A DNA stretch of 64,000 bases, from assembly GCA_018828125.1 (NCBI GenBank), contig JAHJWB010000023.1:353532-417531 (forward strand), in the 5' to 3' direction. Of the stretch, positions 9,519 to 17,202 are shown in pieces. Below the pieces are notes generated by a model, which had not been told where the DNA came from, ran no database searches, and was given only the letters and a program-made list of their open reading frames with translations. Within the stretch, counting starts at the first letter, position 1, and the number at the start of each line of letters is the position of its first letter. The translations under genes were made by a program, and so were the position numbers. This stretch comes from Gammaproteobacteria bacterium (GTDB lineage: Bacteria; Pseudomonadota; Gammaproteobacteria; Burkholderiales; Burkholderiaceae_C).

Positions 9519-9563
9519 TATAGCTAGTAGCGCTTATTGGATAAGCGCTAGAGGCTGTTTTTA
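9519..9563 (-). repeat. Family A palindromic repeat, copy 2
   Basis: Inverted orientation: ATAGCTAG-TAGCGCTTATTGGATAAGCGCTA-GAGG followed by a T-rich trailer. It lies between the kinase stop and the rsmE start. Confidence 0.9.
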
Positions 9564-9595
9564 TCAATATTCTGGACGGGTGCAGCGGCGGGCCA

Positions 9596-10829
9596 TTACA
9601 TCCGGCCGTACGCAAAGCCCGTGACGGGCTCGGTCCCCTCGATCTGGTCGAGCATCTTGAGCAGCGGGCCCAGCTGCCGGTAACGGTCGGTGGTGGTGCG
9701 GATGTAGTGCATGAAACGCGGTGCATCGGCCAGGTATTTGGGCTTGCCGTCGCGCAGCGTCAGCCGCGCAAAGATGCCGGCCACCTTGAAGTGCCGCTGC
9801 AGGCCCATCCATTCGACGCTGCGGTAGAACTCGCCAAAGTCATCGCCCCAGCCGCTCGCGCTGGTGGCACCCAGCAGGCCCGCCTTGCGGGCCTTTTCCC
9901 AGTAACGCACGGTAATGTCGATGACGAATTCCTCTTCCCAGCTGATGAACGCGTCGCGCAGCAGGCTGGCAATGTCGTAGGTGATGGGGCCGTACACCGC
10001 GTCCTGGAAGTCCAGTACGCCCAGGGGCGCGCCGGCTTCAACGGGCGCCATCAGGTTCGAGCCGCCGCCGGGCCGCCCCAAGGCGGCGAGCGCCCCCTCG
10101 GGGGGCAGCGAACCACGCGCAGCGGGGAGCGTGGGGGCCATCAGGTTTCTCATCATGAAGTCACGGTGCACATAGACCTGGGGTGCGGCCAGGTTGTGCG
10201 CCACGATGGCGTCGAAGGCGCTTTGCAGTGTGGCTTGCTGTGGGTCGTCCAGCGTCACGCCGCGGTGTTGGGCCAGGTACCAGTCCGGGAACAGCGCCAG
10301 CTCGCGGCGCAGCAGCGCTTCGTCATACACGGGGAGCACGCCCGGCTGAGAGGCCTTTTGCCAGTCCAGCAGCACGTCGGTGGCCTGCTGGTACCAGGCG
10401 TAGGCGTCCTGGGGCTTTGCGGGGTTCAGCCGCTCGATCACGGTCTGGTGGCCCAGGTCAGACAGCAACATGAAGCCGGTGGGCTCGTCAAACGCCAGGA
10501 TCTGCGGCACGTTCAGCCCGGCGGCGGCCATCAGGCCCTGCACCTGCACAAAGGGTTTGCAGTTTTCCTTGTCGGGCGGGGCGTCCATCACGATGCGGCT
10601 GGCGCCCGTGGCCGTGTCGATGCGCAGGTAGCGGCGGAAGCTCGCATCGGCCGAGGCGGGGGCGCAGCGTGGCGGGCAGCAATTGGTGCTGCGCCACCAG
10701 GGGCGCGAGCCACCCTTCAAAGGCCGACTGGCGGGCTGCGTCGGGCCAGGTCACCAGCGAAGAAGGGGGGCTTGCCGCGACCGCGCCGGACGGCGGGCTG
10801 GAGGGGGATGGGGGGAAAGGGTGGCTCAT
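9596..10829 (-). pseudogene. AmgK-like aminoglycoside-phosphotransferase-family sugar kinase, frameshifted and carrying a repeat insertion
   Basis: Homologues next to lptD (AmgK) phosphorylate MurNAc/GlcNAc at the anomeric carbon in peptidoglycan recycling. ATG 10827-10829 starts MSHPFPPSPSS and reads through AFEGWLAPLVAQHQLLPATLRP. The frame must then shift at a run of five G (10658-10662 on the plus strand; four would restore the frame) to continue ASADASFRRYLRIDTATG. The kinase motifs lie in the second frame: Brenner motif VHRDFMMRNLM and GVLDFQDAVYG. Between them a 30-residue segment encoded by a family B repeat is flanked by a 15-base duplication. Intact length would be about 410 residues against roughly 340-360 usual. 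The murU partner often found beside amgK is absent here. The frameshift could be a sequencing error. Confidence 0.8.
10043..10147 (-). repeat. Family B repeat inserted in frame, with 15-base direct duplications at both ends
   Basis: Bases 10043-10057 (GGGCGCCATCAGGTT) and 10133-10147 (GGGGGCCATCAGGTT) match at 14 of 15 positions and are exactly 90 bases apart. The enclosed GC-rich sequence (CCCCCTCGGGGGG, GGGCCGCCCC) belongs to the GC-rich intergenic repeat class. In the protein it produces NLMAP, a 25-residue insert, then NLMAP again, between the two kinase motifs. Confidence 0.75.
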
Positions 10830-10931
10830 GGATAATCCGATTTTACAAACCCGCTCCCGGCCCGCTGTTCCTTGGTGACAGGCGACGCCCGGCGCGGGTC
10901 CTTTTATCTGCCCCAGCCCCCATCGCCCCAC

Positions 10932-13376
10932 GTGCCACGCTGCAAGCCCCCCTCCGTGCAGACCCCCTCACCCCGGACCCGGCCCGCCACGGCGGATGCT
11001 GCGCGGCTGCGCCCCCCGGTGCCCAGTGCGCTGGCCTACGCCGTGGCCCTGGCATGGTGCGGACTGCCCCTCGCTGCCATGGCCCAGTCCCCGGCCTCCA
11101 GTGGCTGGGACGCCCCCCCGGCGCTGCGCAGCTCGCCAGTGCTGCAGGAAAAAATCCCGGAAGAGGTCCGCACCCAGCTCCCGGTGTTTGTCACGGGTGA
11201 CCGGGTGGAGGGTCAGACCGACCTGAACGCCGTCATCGAAGGCAACGCCGAACTGCGCCGCGGCGACACCGTGATCCGCGCCGACCGGCTGGACTACAAC
11301 GTGCCCGAAGACCTGGCCAAGGCCCAGGGCAAGGTGCGCATCAACCGGGCGGGCAACGTGTATGAGGGCACGGCGCTGGAGCTGCGGGTGGAGGCGTTCG
11401 AAGGCTTTTTCAGCGACGCGCGCTACAAGTTTCTGGCCAACCAGGCGCACGGCGAGGCCACGCGCGTCGATTTCATTGACAAGGACCGGGCCGTGGTGCA
11501 CAACGCCACGTACACCACCTGCGAGCGCGGCAACGAGGCCAGTTGGGAGCCCGACTGGGTGCTGCGCGCGGGCACCATCCGCATCGACAACGAAGAAGAA
11601 GTGGGCACTGCAGAAGATGCGGTGCTGGAGTTCAAGGGCGTGCCCGTTCTGCCCATTCCCTACATCACCTTTCCCTTGTCGGACAAGCGCAAGTCAGGCC
11701 TGCTGCCGCCCACCATTGGCCTCGACAGCCGCGACGGGTTGGCCTACATGCAGCCCTATTACTGGAACATCGCGCCCAACCGCGACGCCACGCTGCGCGC
11801 TGCGCTGATGACCAAACGCGGTGCCAACCTGGGGGGCGAGTTTCGCTACCTGGAGCCCACGTACAAGGGCGAATTCAGCGGCGATGTGATGCCCGAAGAC
11901 CGGCTGCGCGACCGCATGCGCTGGGGCTACACCGCCAAACACGAGGGCAGCTTCAACACCGGCCTGGGCGGTCTGGGCTTGAACATCAACGTCAACCGCG
12001 TGAGCGACGACAACTACTGGCGCGACTTTGGCCGCGCCTCCGAGGTGCTGCGCCAGCGCCTGCTGCCCGGCGATGCCACGCTGTCCTGGGCGCGCAATGA
12101 CATGTCGGCGTCGGTGCGCACCCTCAAGTGGCAAACACTGCAGGACGTGACCTCGCCCATCGTGCCACCGTATGACCGCATGCCCCAGTTGCAATGGCGC
12201 TATGCGCCCACCGACCTCGGCGGCGGGTTCGATGCCAGCGTGGTGCTGGACAGCACGCGGTTCCAGGCCGCACGCGAGTTGACGGGCCAGCCCAACGCCA
12301 ACCGCAGTTTTGCCGTGGCGCAGATCAGCAGGCCGTTTCTGGCGCCAGGGGGCTTCGTCACGCCGCGCTTGCAGCTGCACACCACGCAGTACCAGTTTGA
12401 TTCCGCGCTGTCCAACGGGGACCGGTCTGCCAGCCGCACGCTGCCGACCTTCAGCCTGGACAGCGGCCTGGTGTTTGAGCGCGATGCCGCCTACTTCGGC
12501 CGTGCCTTTTTGCAGACGCTGGAGCCACGGGCGTTTTACACCTACACGCCCTACCGCGACCAGAGCCGCCTGCCTGTGTACGACACGGCGGCCAATGACT
12601 TCAACTTTGCCACCATCTACACCGAGAACGCTTTCGGCGGCAACGACCGGCTGGCCGATAACAACCTGCTGACGCTCGGCGTGACCACCCGTTTGCTGGA
12701 CCCGAACACGGGTGCCGAAGCCGCGCGCTTCGGCATTGCGCAGCGCCTGCGGTTTTCAGATCAGCAGGTCACCTTGCCGGGCGTGGCACCTGCCAATGAA
12801 CGCCTGTCTGACGTGCTGCTGGGCGCGGGCATCACCTGGACACCGGAGTGGGGCTTTGACTCCACCGTGCAATACAACCCCAAGACGGGCCGCTCCATCC
12901 GCTCCACCATCGGTGCGCGCTACAGCCCCGGCAACTACCGCACAGTTAGTGCGGCCTACCGCCTGCAACGGGGCACCAGCGAGCAGATCGACATCGGCTG
13001 GCAGTGGCCGCTGAACAGCCTGTGGGGTGGTGACAAAGGCCAGGACGCGGGCAAGGCCCGTGGCCAGGGCCAAGGCGCAGGCCGTTGGTACAGCGTCGGG
13101 CGGCTGAACTACAGCCTGCAAGACCGCAAGCTGGTGGACACCGTGGTGGGCCTTGAGTACGACAGCTGCTGCTGGATCGGCCGCGTGGTGCTGGAACGCT
13201 TGCAAAGTGGTGTGACCACGTCCAACACCCGCTTGTTGTTCCAGATCGAGTTCGTGGGCTTCTCCCGCCTCAGCCTGGGCTCCAGCCCCCTTGAAACCTT
13301 CAAGCAAAATGTGCCGCGTTACCAGTACCTGCGCGAGCAGGTCAGCACGCCCAGCCGTTTCAGCAACTATGACTAA
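10932..13376 (+). CDS. lptD: LPS-assembly outer-membrane protein LptD
   Basis: LptD, with the lipoprotein LptE, inserts lipopolysaccharide into the outer leaflet of the outer membrane. A hydrophobic segment (AYAVALAWCGLPLAAMA) ends in AMAQS, consistent with signal cleavage. The OstA/LptA-like domain follows (NAVIEGNAELRRGDTVIRAD) and then the large beta-barrel. Conserved cysteines are visible: TTCERGNEASW in the N-domain and the CC pair in YDSCCWIGRVV near the C-terminus. The start is uncertain; GTG 10932, GTG 11019 and TTG/GTG at 10872-10875 are all possible and none has a good ribosome binding site. With GTG 10932 it is 814 residues. It is divergent from the kinase gene and followed at once by surA. 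Confidence 0.93.
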   Translation: MPRCKPPSVQTPSPRTRPATADAARLRPPVPSALAYAVALAWCGLPLAAMAQSPASSGWDAPPALRSSPVLQEKIPEEVRTQLPVFVTGDRVEGQTDLNAVIEGNAELRRGDTVIRADRLDYNVPEDLAKAQGKVRINRAGNVYEGTALELRVEAFEGFFSDARYKFLANQAHGEATRVDFIDKDRAVVHNATYTTCERGNEASWEPDWVLRAGTIRIDNEEEVGTAEDAVLEFKGVPVLPIPYITFPLSDKRKSGLLPPTIGLDSRDGLAYMQPYYWNIAPNRDATLRAALMTKRGANLGGEFRYLEPTYKGEFSGDVMPEDRLRDRMRWGYTAKHEGSFNTGLGGLGLNINVNRVSDDNYWRDFGRASEVLRQRLLPGDATLSWARNDMSASVRTLKWQTLQDVTSPIVPPYDRMPQLQWRYAPTDLGGGFDASVVLDSTRFQAARELTGQPNANRSFAVAQISRPFLAPGGFVTPRLQLHTTQYQFDSALSNGDRSASRTLPTFSLDSGLVFERDAAYFGRAFLQTLEPRAFYTYTPYRDQSRLPVYDTAANDFNFATIYTENAFGGNDRLADNNLLTLGVTTRLLDPNTGAEAARFGIAQRLRFSDQQVTLPGVAPANERLSDVLLGAGITWTPEWGFDSTVQYNPKTGRSIRSTIGARYSPGNYRTVSAAYRLQRGTSEQIDIGWQWPLNSLWGGDKGQDAGKARGQGQGAGRWYSVGRLNYSLQDRKLVDTVVGLEYDSCCWIGRVVLERLQSGVTTSNTRLLFQIEFVGFSRLSLGSSPLETFKQNVPRYQYLREQVSTPSRFSNYD

Positions 13377-13380
13377 AGCC

Positions 13381-14787
13381 ATGAATCACCGTGCCATCGC
13401 TCTTGCCATCGCCACCTCCGCCGCCGTGGTGTCACAGGGCGCCGCAGCGCAGGGCCTGCGGCCCTCGGGTGCAGCGACGGGCGGCGGGCTGTCACGCCCG
13501 GCTGCAACGCCGTCAATCACCCTGCCCGCACCCAGCGCGGCCGCTACCACCGCACCGCGGCAGGCGGACTTTATTGTGGCGGTGGTCAATTCCGAGCCCA
13601 TCACCAACAACGAAGTGCGCTCGCGTCTGGCCCGGGCCGAAGCCCAGTTGGCGCAACAAGGCGGTGCCATGCCCCCACGGGACTTGCTGGCGCGTGAAGT
13701 GCTGGAGCGCCTCATCCTGGAGCGCGTGCAGCTGCAACAGGCGCGCGAGTCCGGCGTCAAGGTCGATGACTTTGCGGTGTCACAGGCCGAACAAGGTGTT
13801 GCCCAACAAAACAGCATGACGGTGGACGAGTTGTACCGCCGCCTCGCCCGCGACGGCATGAGTAAAGAGCGTTTTCGCGAAGAACTGCGCAACCAGTTGC
13901 TCCAGCAAAAGCTGCGTGAGCGCGAGGTCGAAGCCCGCGTCAAGGTGACCGACCTCGACGTGGACCAGTACCTGCGGGAGCAGCAGCAGGGCAACGACGT
14001 CTCCACCATGGAAATCAACCTCGGCCATGTGCTGGTGCTGGTGCCTGAGAACGCCACGCCTGCGCAAGTGGCCGAGCGCCAGGCGCGCGCGCAGCTGGCG
14101 GCCGACAAGCTGCGCGCTGGCGGGGATTTTGCGGCGGTGGCGCGCGAGTTTTCCGATGCTCAGGAGGGTCAGCGCGCCGGCGGCCTGCTGGGTCTGCGCC
14201 CGGCTGATCGCTATCCCGAGCTGTTCGTCAACTCGACCAAGGGACTGCCGGTGGGCAGCCTTGTGGGGCCTTTGCGCTCCCCCGCGGGTTTTCACGTGCT
14301 CAAGGTGGTGGAGCGTGTGACCGCTGGTGTGCCCACCACGGTGGTGCAAAACCACGCCCGCCACATCCTGTTGCGCACCGGGCCCCAATTGACGGAAACG
14401 GCAGCGGCCGCGCGTCTGGCCGACTATCGCCGCCGCGTGCAGGGTGGCACGGCCGACTTTGCCGCGCTGGCACGCGAGCATTCGCAGGACGGCAGTGCCA
14501 AGGAGGGCGGCGACCTGGGCTGGGCCAACCCCGGCCGGTATGTCCCCGAGTTTGAGCAGGCCCTGAACGCCCTCAAGCCTGGCGATATCAGCGAACCCCT
14601 GGTGTCACGTTTTGGTGTGCATCTGATCCAGTTGCTGGAGCGCCGTGAAGCCAAACTGACCCAGCGTGAGCAGCGCGACATGGCACGCAGCACCGTGCGC
14701 GAGAAGAAGCTGGACGAGGCCTACGCCACGTGGGCGCAGGAGCTGCGTGGCCGCGCGTACGTCGAGTACCGCGACCCACCGCAATGA
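13381..14787 (+). CDS. surA: Periplasmic chaperone and peptidyl-prolyl isomerase SurA
   Basis: SurA escorts unfolded outer-membrane proteins, including LptD, to the BAM complex. ATG 13381 gives a compact signal peptide (MNHRAIALAIATSAAVVSQG, cleavage after AAA). An ATG at 13369 overlapping the lptD stop (ATGACTAA) is an alternative that would couple translation. The N-terminal SurA domain follows (ADFIVAVVNSEPITNNEVRS). Two parvulin-type PPIase domains come next, at about residues 210-310 and 320-430 (NHARHILLRTGPQL, EHSQDGSAKEGGDLGWANPG). A C-terminal helix returns to the N-domain. About 468 residues, within family range. The lptD-surA-ksgA order is the standard operon. Confidence 0.95.
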   Translation: MNHRAIALAIATSAAVVSQGAAAQGLRPSGAATGGGLSRPAATPSITLPAPSAAATTAPRQADFIVAVVNSEPITNNEVRSRLARAEAQLAQQGGAMPPRDLLAREVLERLILERVQLQQARESGVKVDDFAVSQAEQGVAQQNSMTVDELYRRLARDGMSKERFREELRNQLLQQKLREREVEARVKVTDLDVDQYLREQQQGNDVSTMEINLGHVLVLVPENATPAQVAERQARAQLAADKLRAGGDFAAVAREFSDAQEGQRAGGLLGLRPADRYPELFVNSTKGLPVGSLVGPLRSPAGFHVLKVVERVTAGVPTTVVQNHARHILLRTGPQLTETAAAARLADYRRRVQGGTADFAALAREHSQDGSAKEGGDLGWANPGRYVPEFEQALNALKPGDISEPLVSRFGVHLIQLLERREAKLTQREQRDMARSTVREKKLDEAYATWAQELRGRAYVEYRDPPQ

Positions 14788-14820
14788 CCCACCAAAGAAC
14801 CGACAGCAGGTAACGCCGCG

Positions 14821-15600
14821 TTGAAACACATCCCCCGCAAGCGCTTCGGCCAGCATTTCCTGTCCGACAAGGGCATCATCGAAGACATCGTCCAGGCGAT
14901 TGATCCGCAGCCCGGCCAGCCGATGGTCGAGATTGGCCCCGGGCTGGCGGCGCTGACCCAGCCGCTGGTGGAGCGCCTGGGGCGACTCACAGTGATTGAG
15001 CTGGACCGCGACCTGGCGCTGCGCCTGCGGCTGCATGGGCAGCTCGACGTGATCGAGTCCGACGTGCTCCGGGTGGACTTCACCGCGCTGGCGCAGACGA
15101 TGCGCGAGAAAGCCGCGTTGCCTGATCTGCGTCTGCGGGTGGTGGGCAACCTGCCTTACAACATCTCCACGCCCATCCTGTTCCATCTGCTGGACCACGT
15201 GCAGGTCATCGAAGACCAGCATTTCATGCTGCAAAAAGAAGTGATCGACCGCATGGTGGCCAAGCCCGCCACCAGCGATTACGGACGCCTGTCGGTCATG
15301 CTGCAGTGGCGCTACGCGATGGAAAACGTGCTGTTCGTTCCGCCCGAAAGCTTCGACCCACCCCCGCGCGTGGACAGTGCCGTGGTGCGCATGGTGCCCC
15401 GCGCACAGCCTGCACCCGTGTCGCTCCCCTTGCTGGAAGAACTGGTGCAGGTTGCCTTCAGCCAGCGCCGCAAGCTGCTGCGCCACACCCTGGGCCGCTG
15501 GCTGGAAGCGCGCCAGTTTGCCGGCCACTTCGACACCCAGCGCCGCGCTGAGGAAGTGCCAGTGGCCGAGTTTGTGGCTCTGGCTCTGGAGTGCTCATAA
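14821..15600 (+). CDS. rsmA: 16S rRNA (adenine-1518/1519-N6)-dimethyltransferase
   Basis: RsmA (KsgA) dimethylates two adjacent adenines in helix 45 of 16S rRNA with SAM, a late 30S maturation step. 259 residues. The family start ([15 protein letters not shown]), SAM motif I ([14 protein letters not shown]), acidic ribose-binding residue (VIELDRD) and catalytic motif NLPYN ([12 protein letters not shown]) are all clear. The start is TTG at 14821, with an AGG-containing weak ribosome binding site about 9 bases upstream; no ATG is available in frame at the right place. It follows surA by 33 bases in the same operon. Confidence 0.95.
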   Translation: MKHIPRKRFGQHFLSDKGIIEDIVQAIDPQPGQPMVEIGPGLAALTQPLVERLGRLTVIELDRDLALRLRLHGQLDVIESDVLRVDFTALAQTMREKAALPDLRLRVVGNLPYNISTPILFHLLDHVQVIEDQHFMLQKEVIDRMVAKPATSDYGRLSVMLQWRYAMENVLFVPPESFDPPPRVDSAVVRMVPRAQPAPVSLPLLEELVQVAFSQRRKLLRHTLGRWLEARQFAGHFDTQRRAEEVPVAEFVALALECS

Positions 15601-15603
15601 ATC

Positions 15604-15649
15604 GATAGCTGCTAGCGCTTATGGAATAAGCGCTAGAGCCTGATTTTAC
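15604..15649 (-). repeat. Family A palindromic repeat, copy 3
   Basis: GATAGCTGCTAGCGCTTAT-GGA-ATAAGCGCTAGAGCC followed by TGATTTTACTT. It lies 4 bases after the ksgA stop and could double as a transcription stop hairpin. Confidence 0.88.
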
Positions 15650-15697
15650 TTAAAACGCCAGCCACTAGCACGCGCTCAGGCGAGAGATGCCAAGCGA

Positions 15698-15795
15698 GGG
15701 GCCGCCCCACAGAGAGGGCATCGTCCTCCTTCCCGAATTGCGCAGCGATTCGGGAGAAGGGGGGAAGGCGCAAAAGCCCTCAGGGGGAAGCACCG
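15698..15795 (-). repeat. Family B GC-rich repeat, copy in the ksgA-barstar gap
   Basis: Read on the minus strand: GCTTCCCCCTGAGGGC, then GCGCCTTCCCCC, an internal hairpin CCCGAAT-N8-ATTCGGG, GGAGGACGATGCC and GGGGCGGCCCCTCGC. This is the same order of blocks as the copies at 35.7 and 56.7 kb. It fills most of the intergenic region between ksgA and barstar. Confidence 0.75.
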
Positions 15796-15798
15796 AAG

Positions 15799-16008
15799 TC
15801 AGGCGGCGTTGAGCCAGTAGCTCGCGTTGAAAGGGCTGCTCATGCGCAGCGCCATGGGGGACACGTCTACCAGTTTGTCGGTGGGCATCTTTTCGACGGG
15901 TTCGCCGCCGAGTTCGATGCCTGTGACTCCCTCTGCCGGGCTAGCCTCATTCGCCCGTTCTGCTTGGCTGGTGGATGCAGAACGGGCTACAGAAAAGAAT
16001 AGAAACAC
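15799..16008 (-). other. Possible gene remnant or small ORF after barstar
   Basis: A 69-codon frame from GTG 16006-16008, overlapping the barstar 3' end by 22 bases and ending in TGA at 15799-15801. The last 30 codons (KMPTDKLVDVSPMALRMSSP onward) show the strong G/C bias at third positions typical of real genes here, whereas the first part does not. It may be the 3' end of a gene decayed at its 5' end by rearrangement, or a small accessory protein. I do not recognise it. Confidence 0.3.
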
Positions 16009-16412
16009 CGGAACGGTATCTTGCGGTCACCCCAGTAGTCGGCGGCGTCGCGGAAGATATCGAGCAGCTGTTCACGCGCTTCCTTGTCGAACTTGCCCGT
16101 GGCCGGAATCTGCTCCAGCACCACGATGAAACCAGGCTGCGGGCCCGATTTATGCAAGGGATCCGTCATGCAGTCGTACAACGCATCAAAGTTCTTGCCG
16201 AAGTGCGACGGGAAGGTGAATTGCCCGGCAATCAGGTCCAGCACATCCTGTTTGGACTGCGCATGGGCCAGGTTGGCGTACAAGAAATGGTGACCCATGG
16301 AGGTGGCTGCATCCTGCAGATCCTGCACGCGAAAAGCGCGAATGGACTGCACGATGTTGGTGCGCACGCCACGCAGTGGCGTTTCCAGGTCTTTACGAAG
16401 TGGCGTCTGCAT
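15987..16412 (-). CDS. Barstar-family RNase inhibitor
   Basis: 141 residues. Barstar proteins sit in the cytoplasm and block barnase-type RNases by plugging the active site with an acidic helix. The diagnostic segment is present: FPSHFGKNFDALYDCMTD (barstar proper has a Tyr/Phe-x-x-Asn-x-Asp-Ala-Leu-x-Asp helix), followed by the strand GFIVVLEQI and a C-terminal helix (QLLDIFRDAADYWGDR). The protein is about 50 residues longer than classical barstar; the additional N-terminal part (QTPLRKDLETPLRGVRTN) is polar. It lies 140 bases downstream of the barnase-like gene on the same strand, so it is the expected antidote. Confidence 0.9.
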   Translation of the reverse strand: MQTPLRKDLETPLRGVRTNIVQSIRAFRVQDLQDAATSMGHHFLYANLAHAQSKQDVLDLIAGQFTFPSHFGKNFDALYDCMTDPLHKSGPQPGFIVVLEQIPATGKFDKEAREQLLDIFRDAADYWGDRKIPFRCFYSFL

Positions 16413-16552
16413 CTCCGCTACTCTTTCTTAATAAAGTCCACAAACTTCTGGCTCTCCGCAAGGCTGCGGGATGCAACCTGCGGGTGGGGGATTCAAGGGG
16501 GCGCACTGACCGCTGCCAGCGTATCTCTGGCCAGCGTGCAGCGCAACGGGCG

Positions 16553-16960
16553 TTACTCGACGATCTCGCGAAAACTGGCGTAGTGATCGCTGGTGTAGTA
16601 GCAGGCGTCCGGAACCCGGGGCTTGCCTCCACACACAATGCGCCGGGCTCCCCGGTTGCGCGATCCTGGTGTTCTGACGGTGTACTCACGGTAGTAACCC
16701 CGCTGGTGGGCGGGCAACAACCGCTCGCGATTGCCAAAAACCGTGCCGTCCTTGTCGTACGGAAAAGGCCCTCCCTCACGGATCAGCGCATAAGTCGCTC
16801 GCCCTTGGGGCGGCAACTCGGCCAGTGCGATGGGGGTAATGGAACCGTCGGTGGACGGGGATTTCCGGGCATGCCCCGCTACCGGGGACAACACGAACGC
16901 AACACCCAAAACACACAAAAACCCTGCTTTGCGCGCCCGGGTGGCTACAGCCTTCAGCAT
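16553..16960 (-). CDS. Secreted barnase-type (N1/T1 family) ribonuclease
   Basis: 135 residues from ATG 16958-16960, preceded by AAAGG about 7 bases upstream. Residues 1-31 form a signal peptide (AGFLCVLGVAFVLSPVAGHA). The mature part matches guanyl-specific endoribonucleases: GGPFPYDKDGTVFGNRERLL, then GYYREYTVRTPG, ARRIVCGG and YYTSDHYASF. The predicted catalytic residues are Glu92, Arg106/107 and His126. Cys110 and Cys120 could form a disulfide. A barstar gene follows, making a toxin-immunity pair in which the RNase is exported and the inhibitor stays inside. The leader upstream carries a nested inverted repeat. Confidence 0.9.
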   Translation of the reverse strand: MLKAVATRARKAGFLCVLGVAFVLSPVAGHARKSPSTDGSITPIALAELPPQGRATYALIREGGPFPYDKDGTVFGNRERLLPAHQRGYYREYTVRTPGSRNRGARRIVCGGKPRVPDACYYTSDHYASFREIVE

Positions 16961-16977
16961 CAACGAACCTTTCACAC

Positions 16978-17052
16978 GACTTATGCAATTAGGGGACAGG
17001 CAGGTCGCTTGTCCTCTAAAACGCACTTCATGCACCCTTGTTTGCATAAGTC
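16978..17052. repeat. Nested inverted repeats upstream of the barnase gene
   Basis: Outer arms GACTTATGCAA (16978-16988) and TTGCATAAGTC (17042-17052) are perfect 11-base inverted repeats. Inside them TTAGGGGACA (16989-16998) pairs with TGTCCTCTAA (17010-17019) with one mismatch. The element ends 17 bases upstream of the barnase start codon. It may be a small mobile or REP-like element, or a structured 5' leader. Confidence 0.6.
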
Positions 17053-17115
17053 CAGCGTCCAGAAACCTACGGGTTAACCCGAAATTTCGAGCCGCTAGTG
17101 TCGCTCAACGGTCCC

Positions 17116-17153
17116 CAAAAAGCAAGCGTCTGCACAAATATTGGGCAGACGCT
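17116..17153 (-). terminator. Rho-independent terminator of maeB
   Basis: A perfect 9-base stem AGCGTCTGC / GCAGACGCT (17125-17133 and 17145-17153), followed on the minus strand by TGCTTTTTGG. It lies 50 bases after the maeB stop. Confidence 0.8.
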
Positions 17154-17202
17154 GCAGAGAATGGCAAGCGTTTTAAGTTAGTGCTTGCTATCTACTCCTG
17201 GC

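Noticed and set aside
16978..17052. Interpretation of the nested inverted repeats as an integron attC site
   Set aside because: The outer arms do not carry the GTTRRRY/RYYYAAC core sites, and there is no integrase or cassette array.
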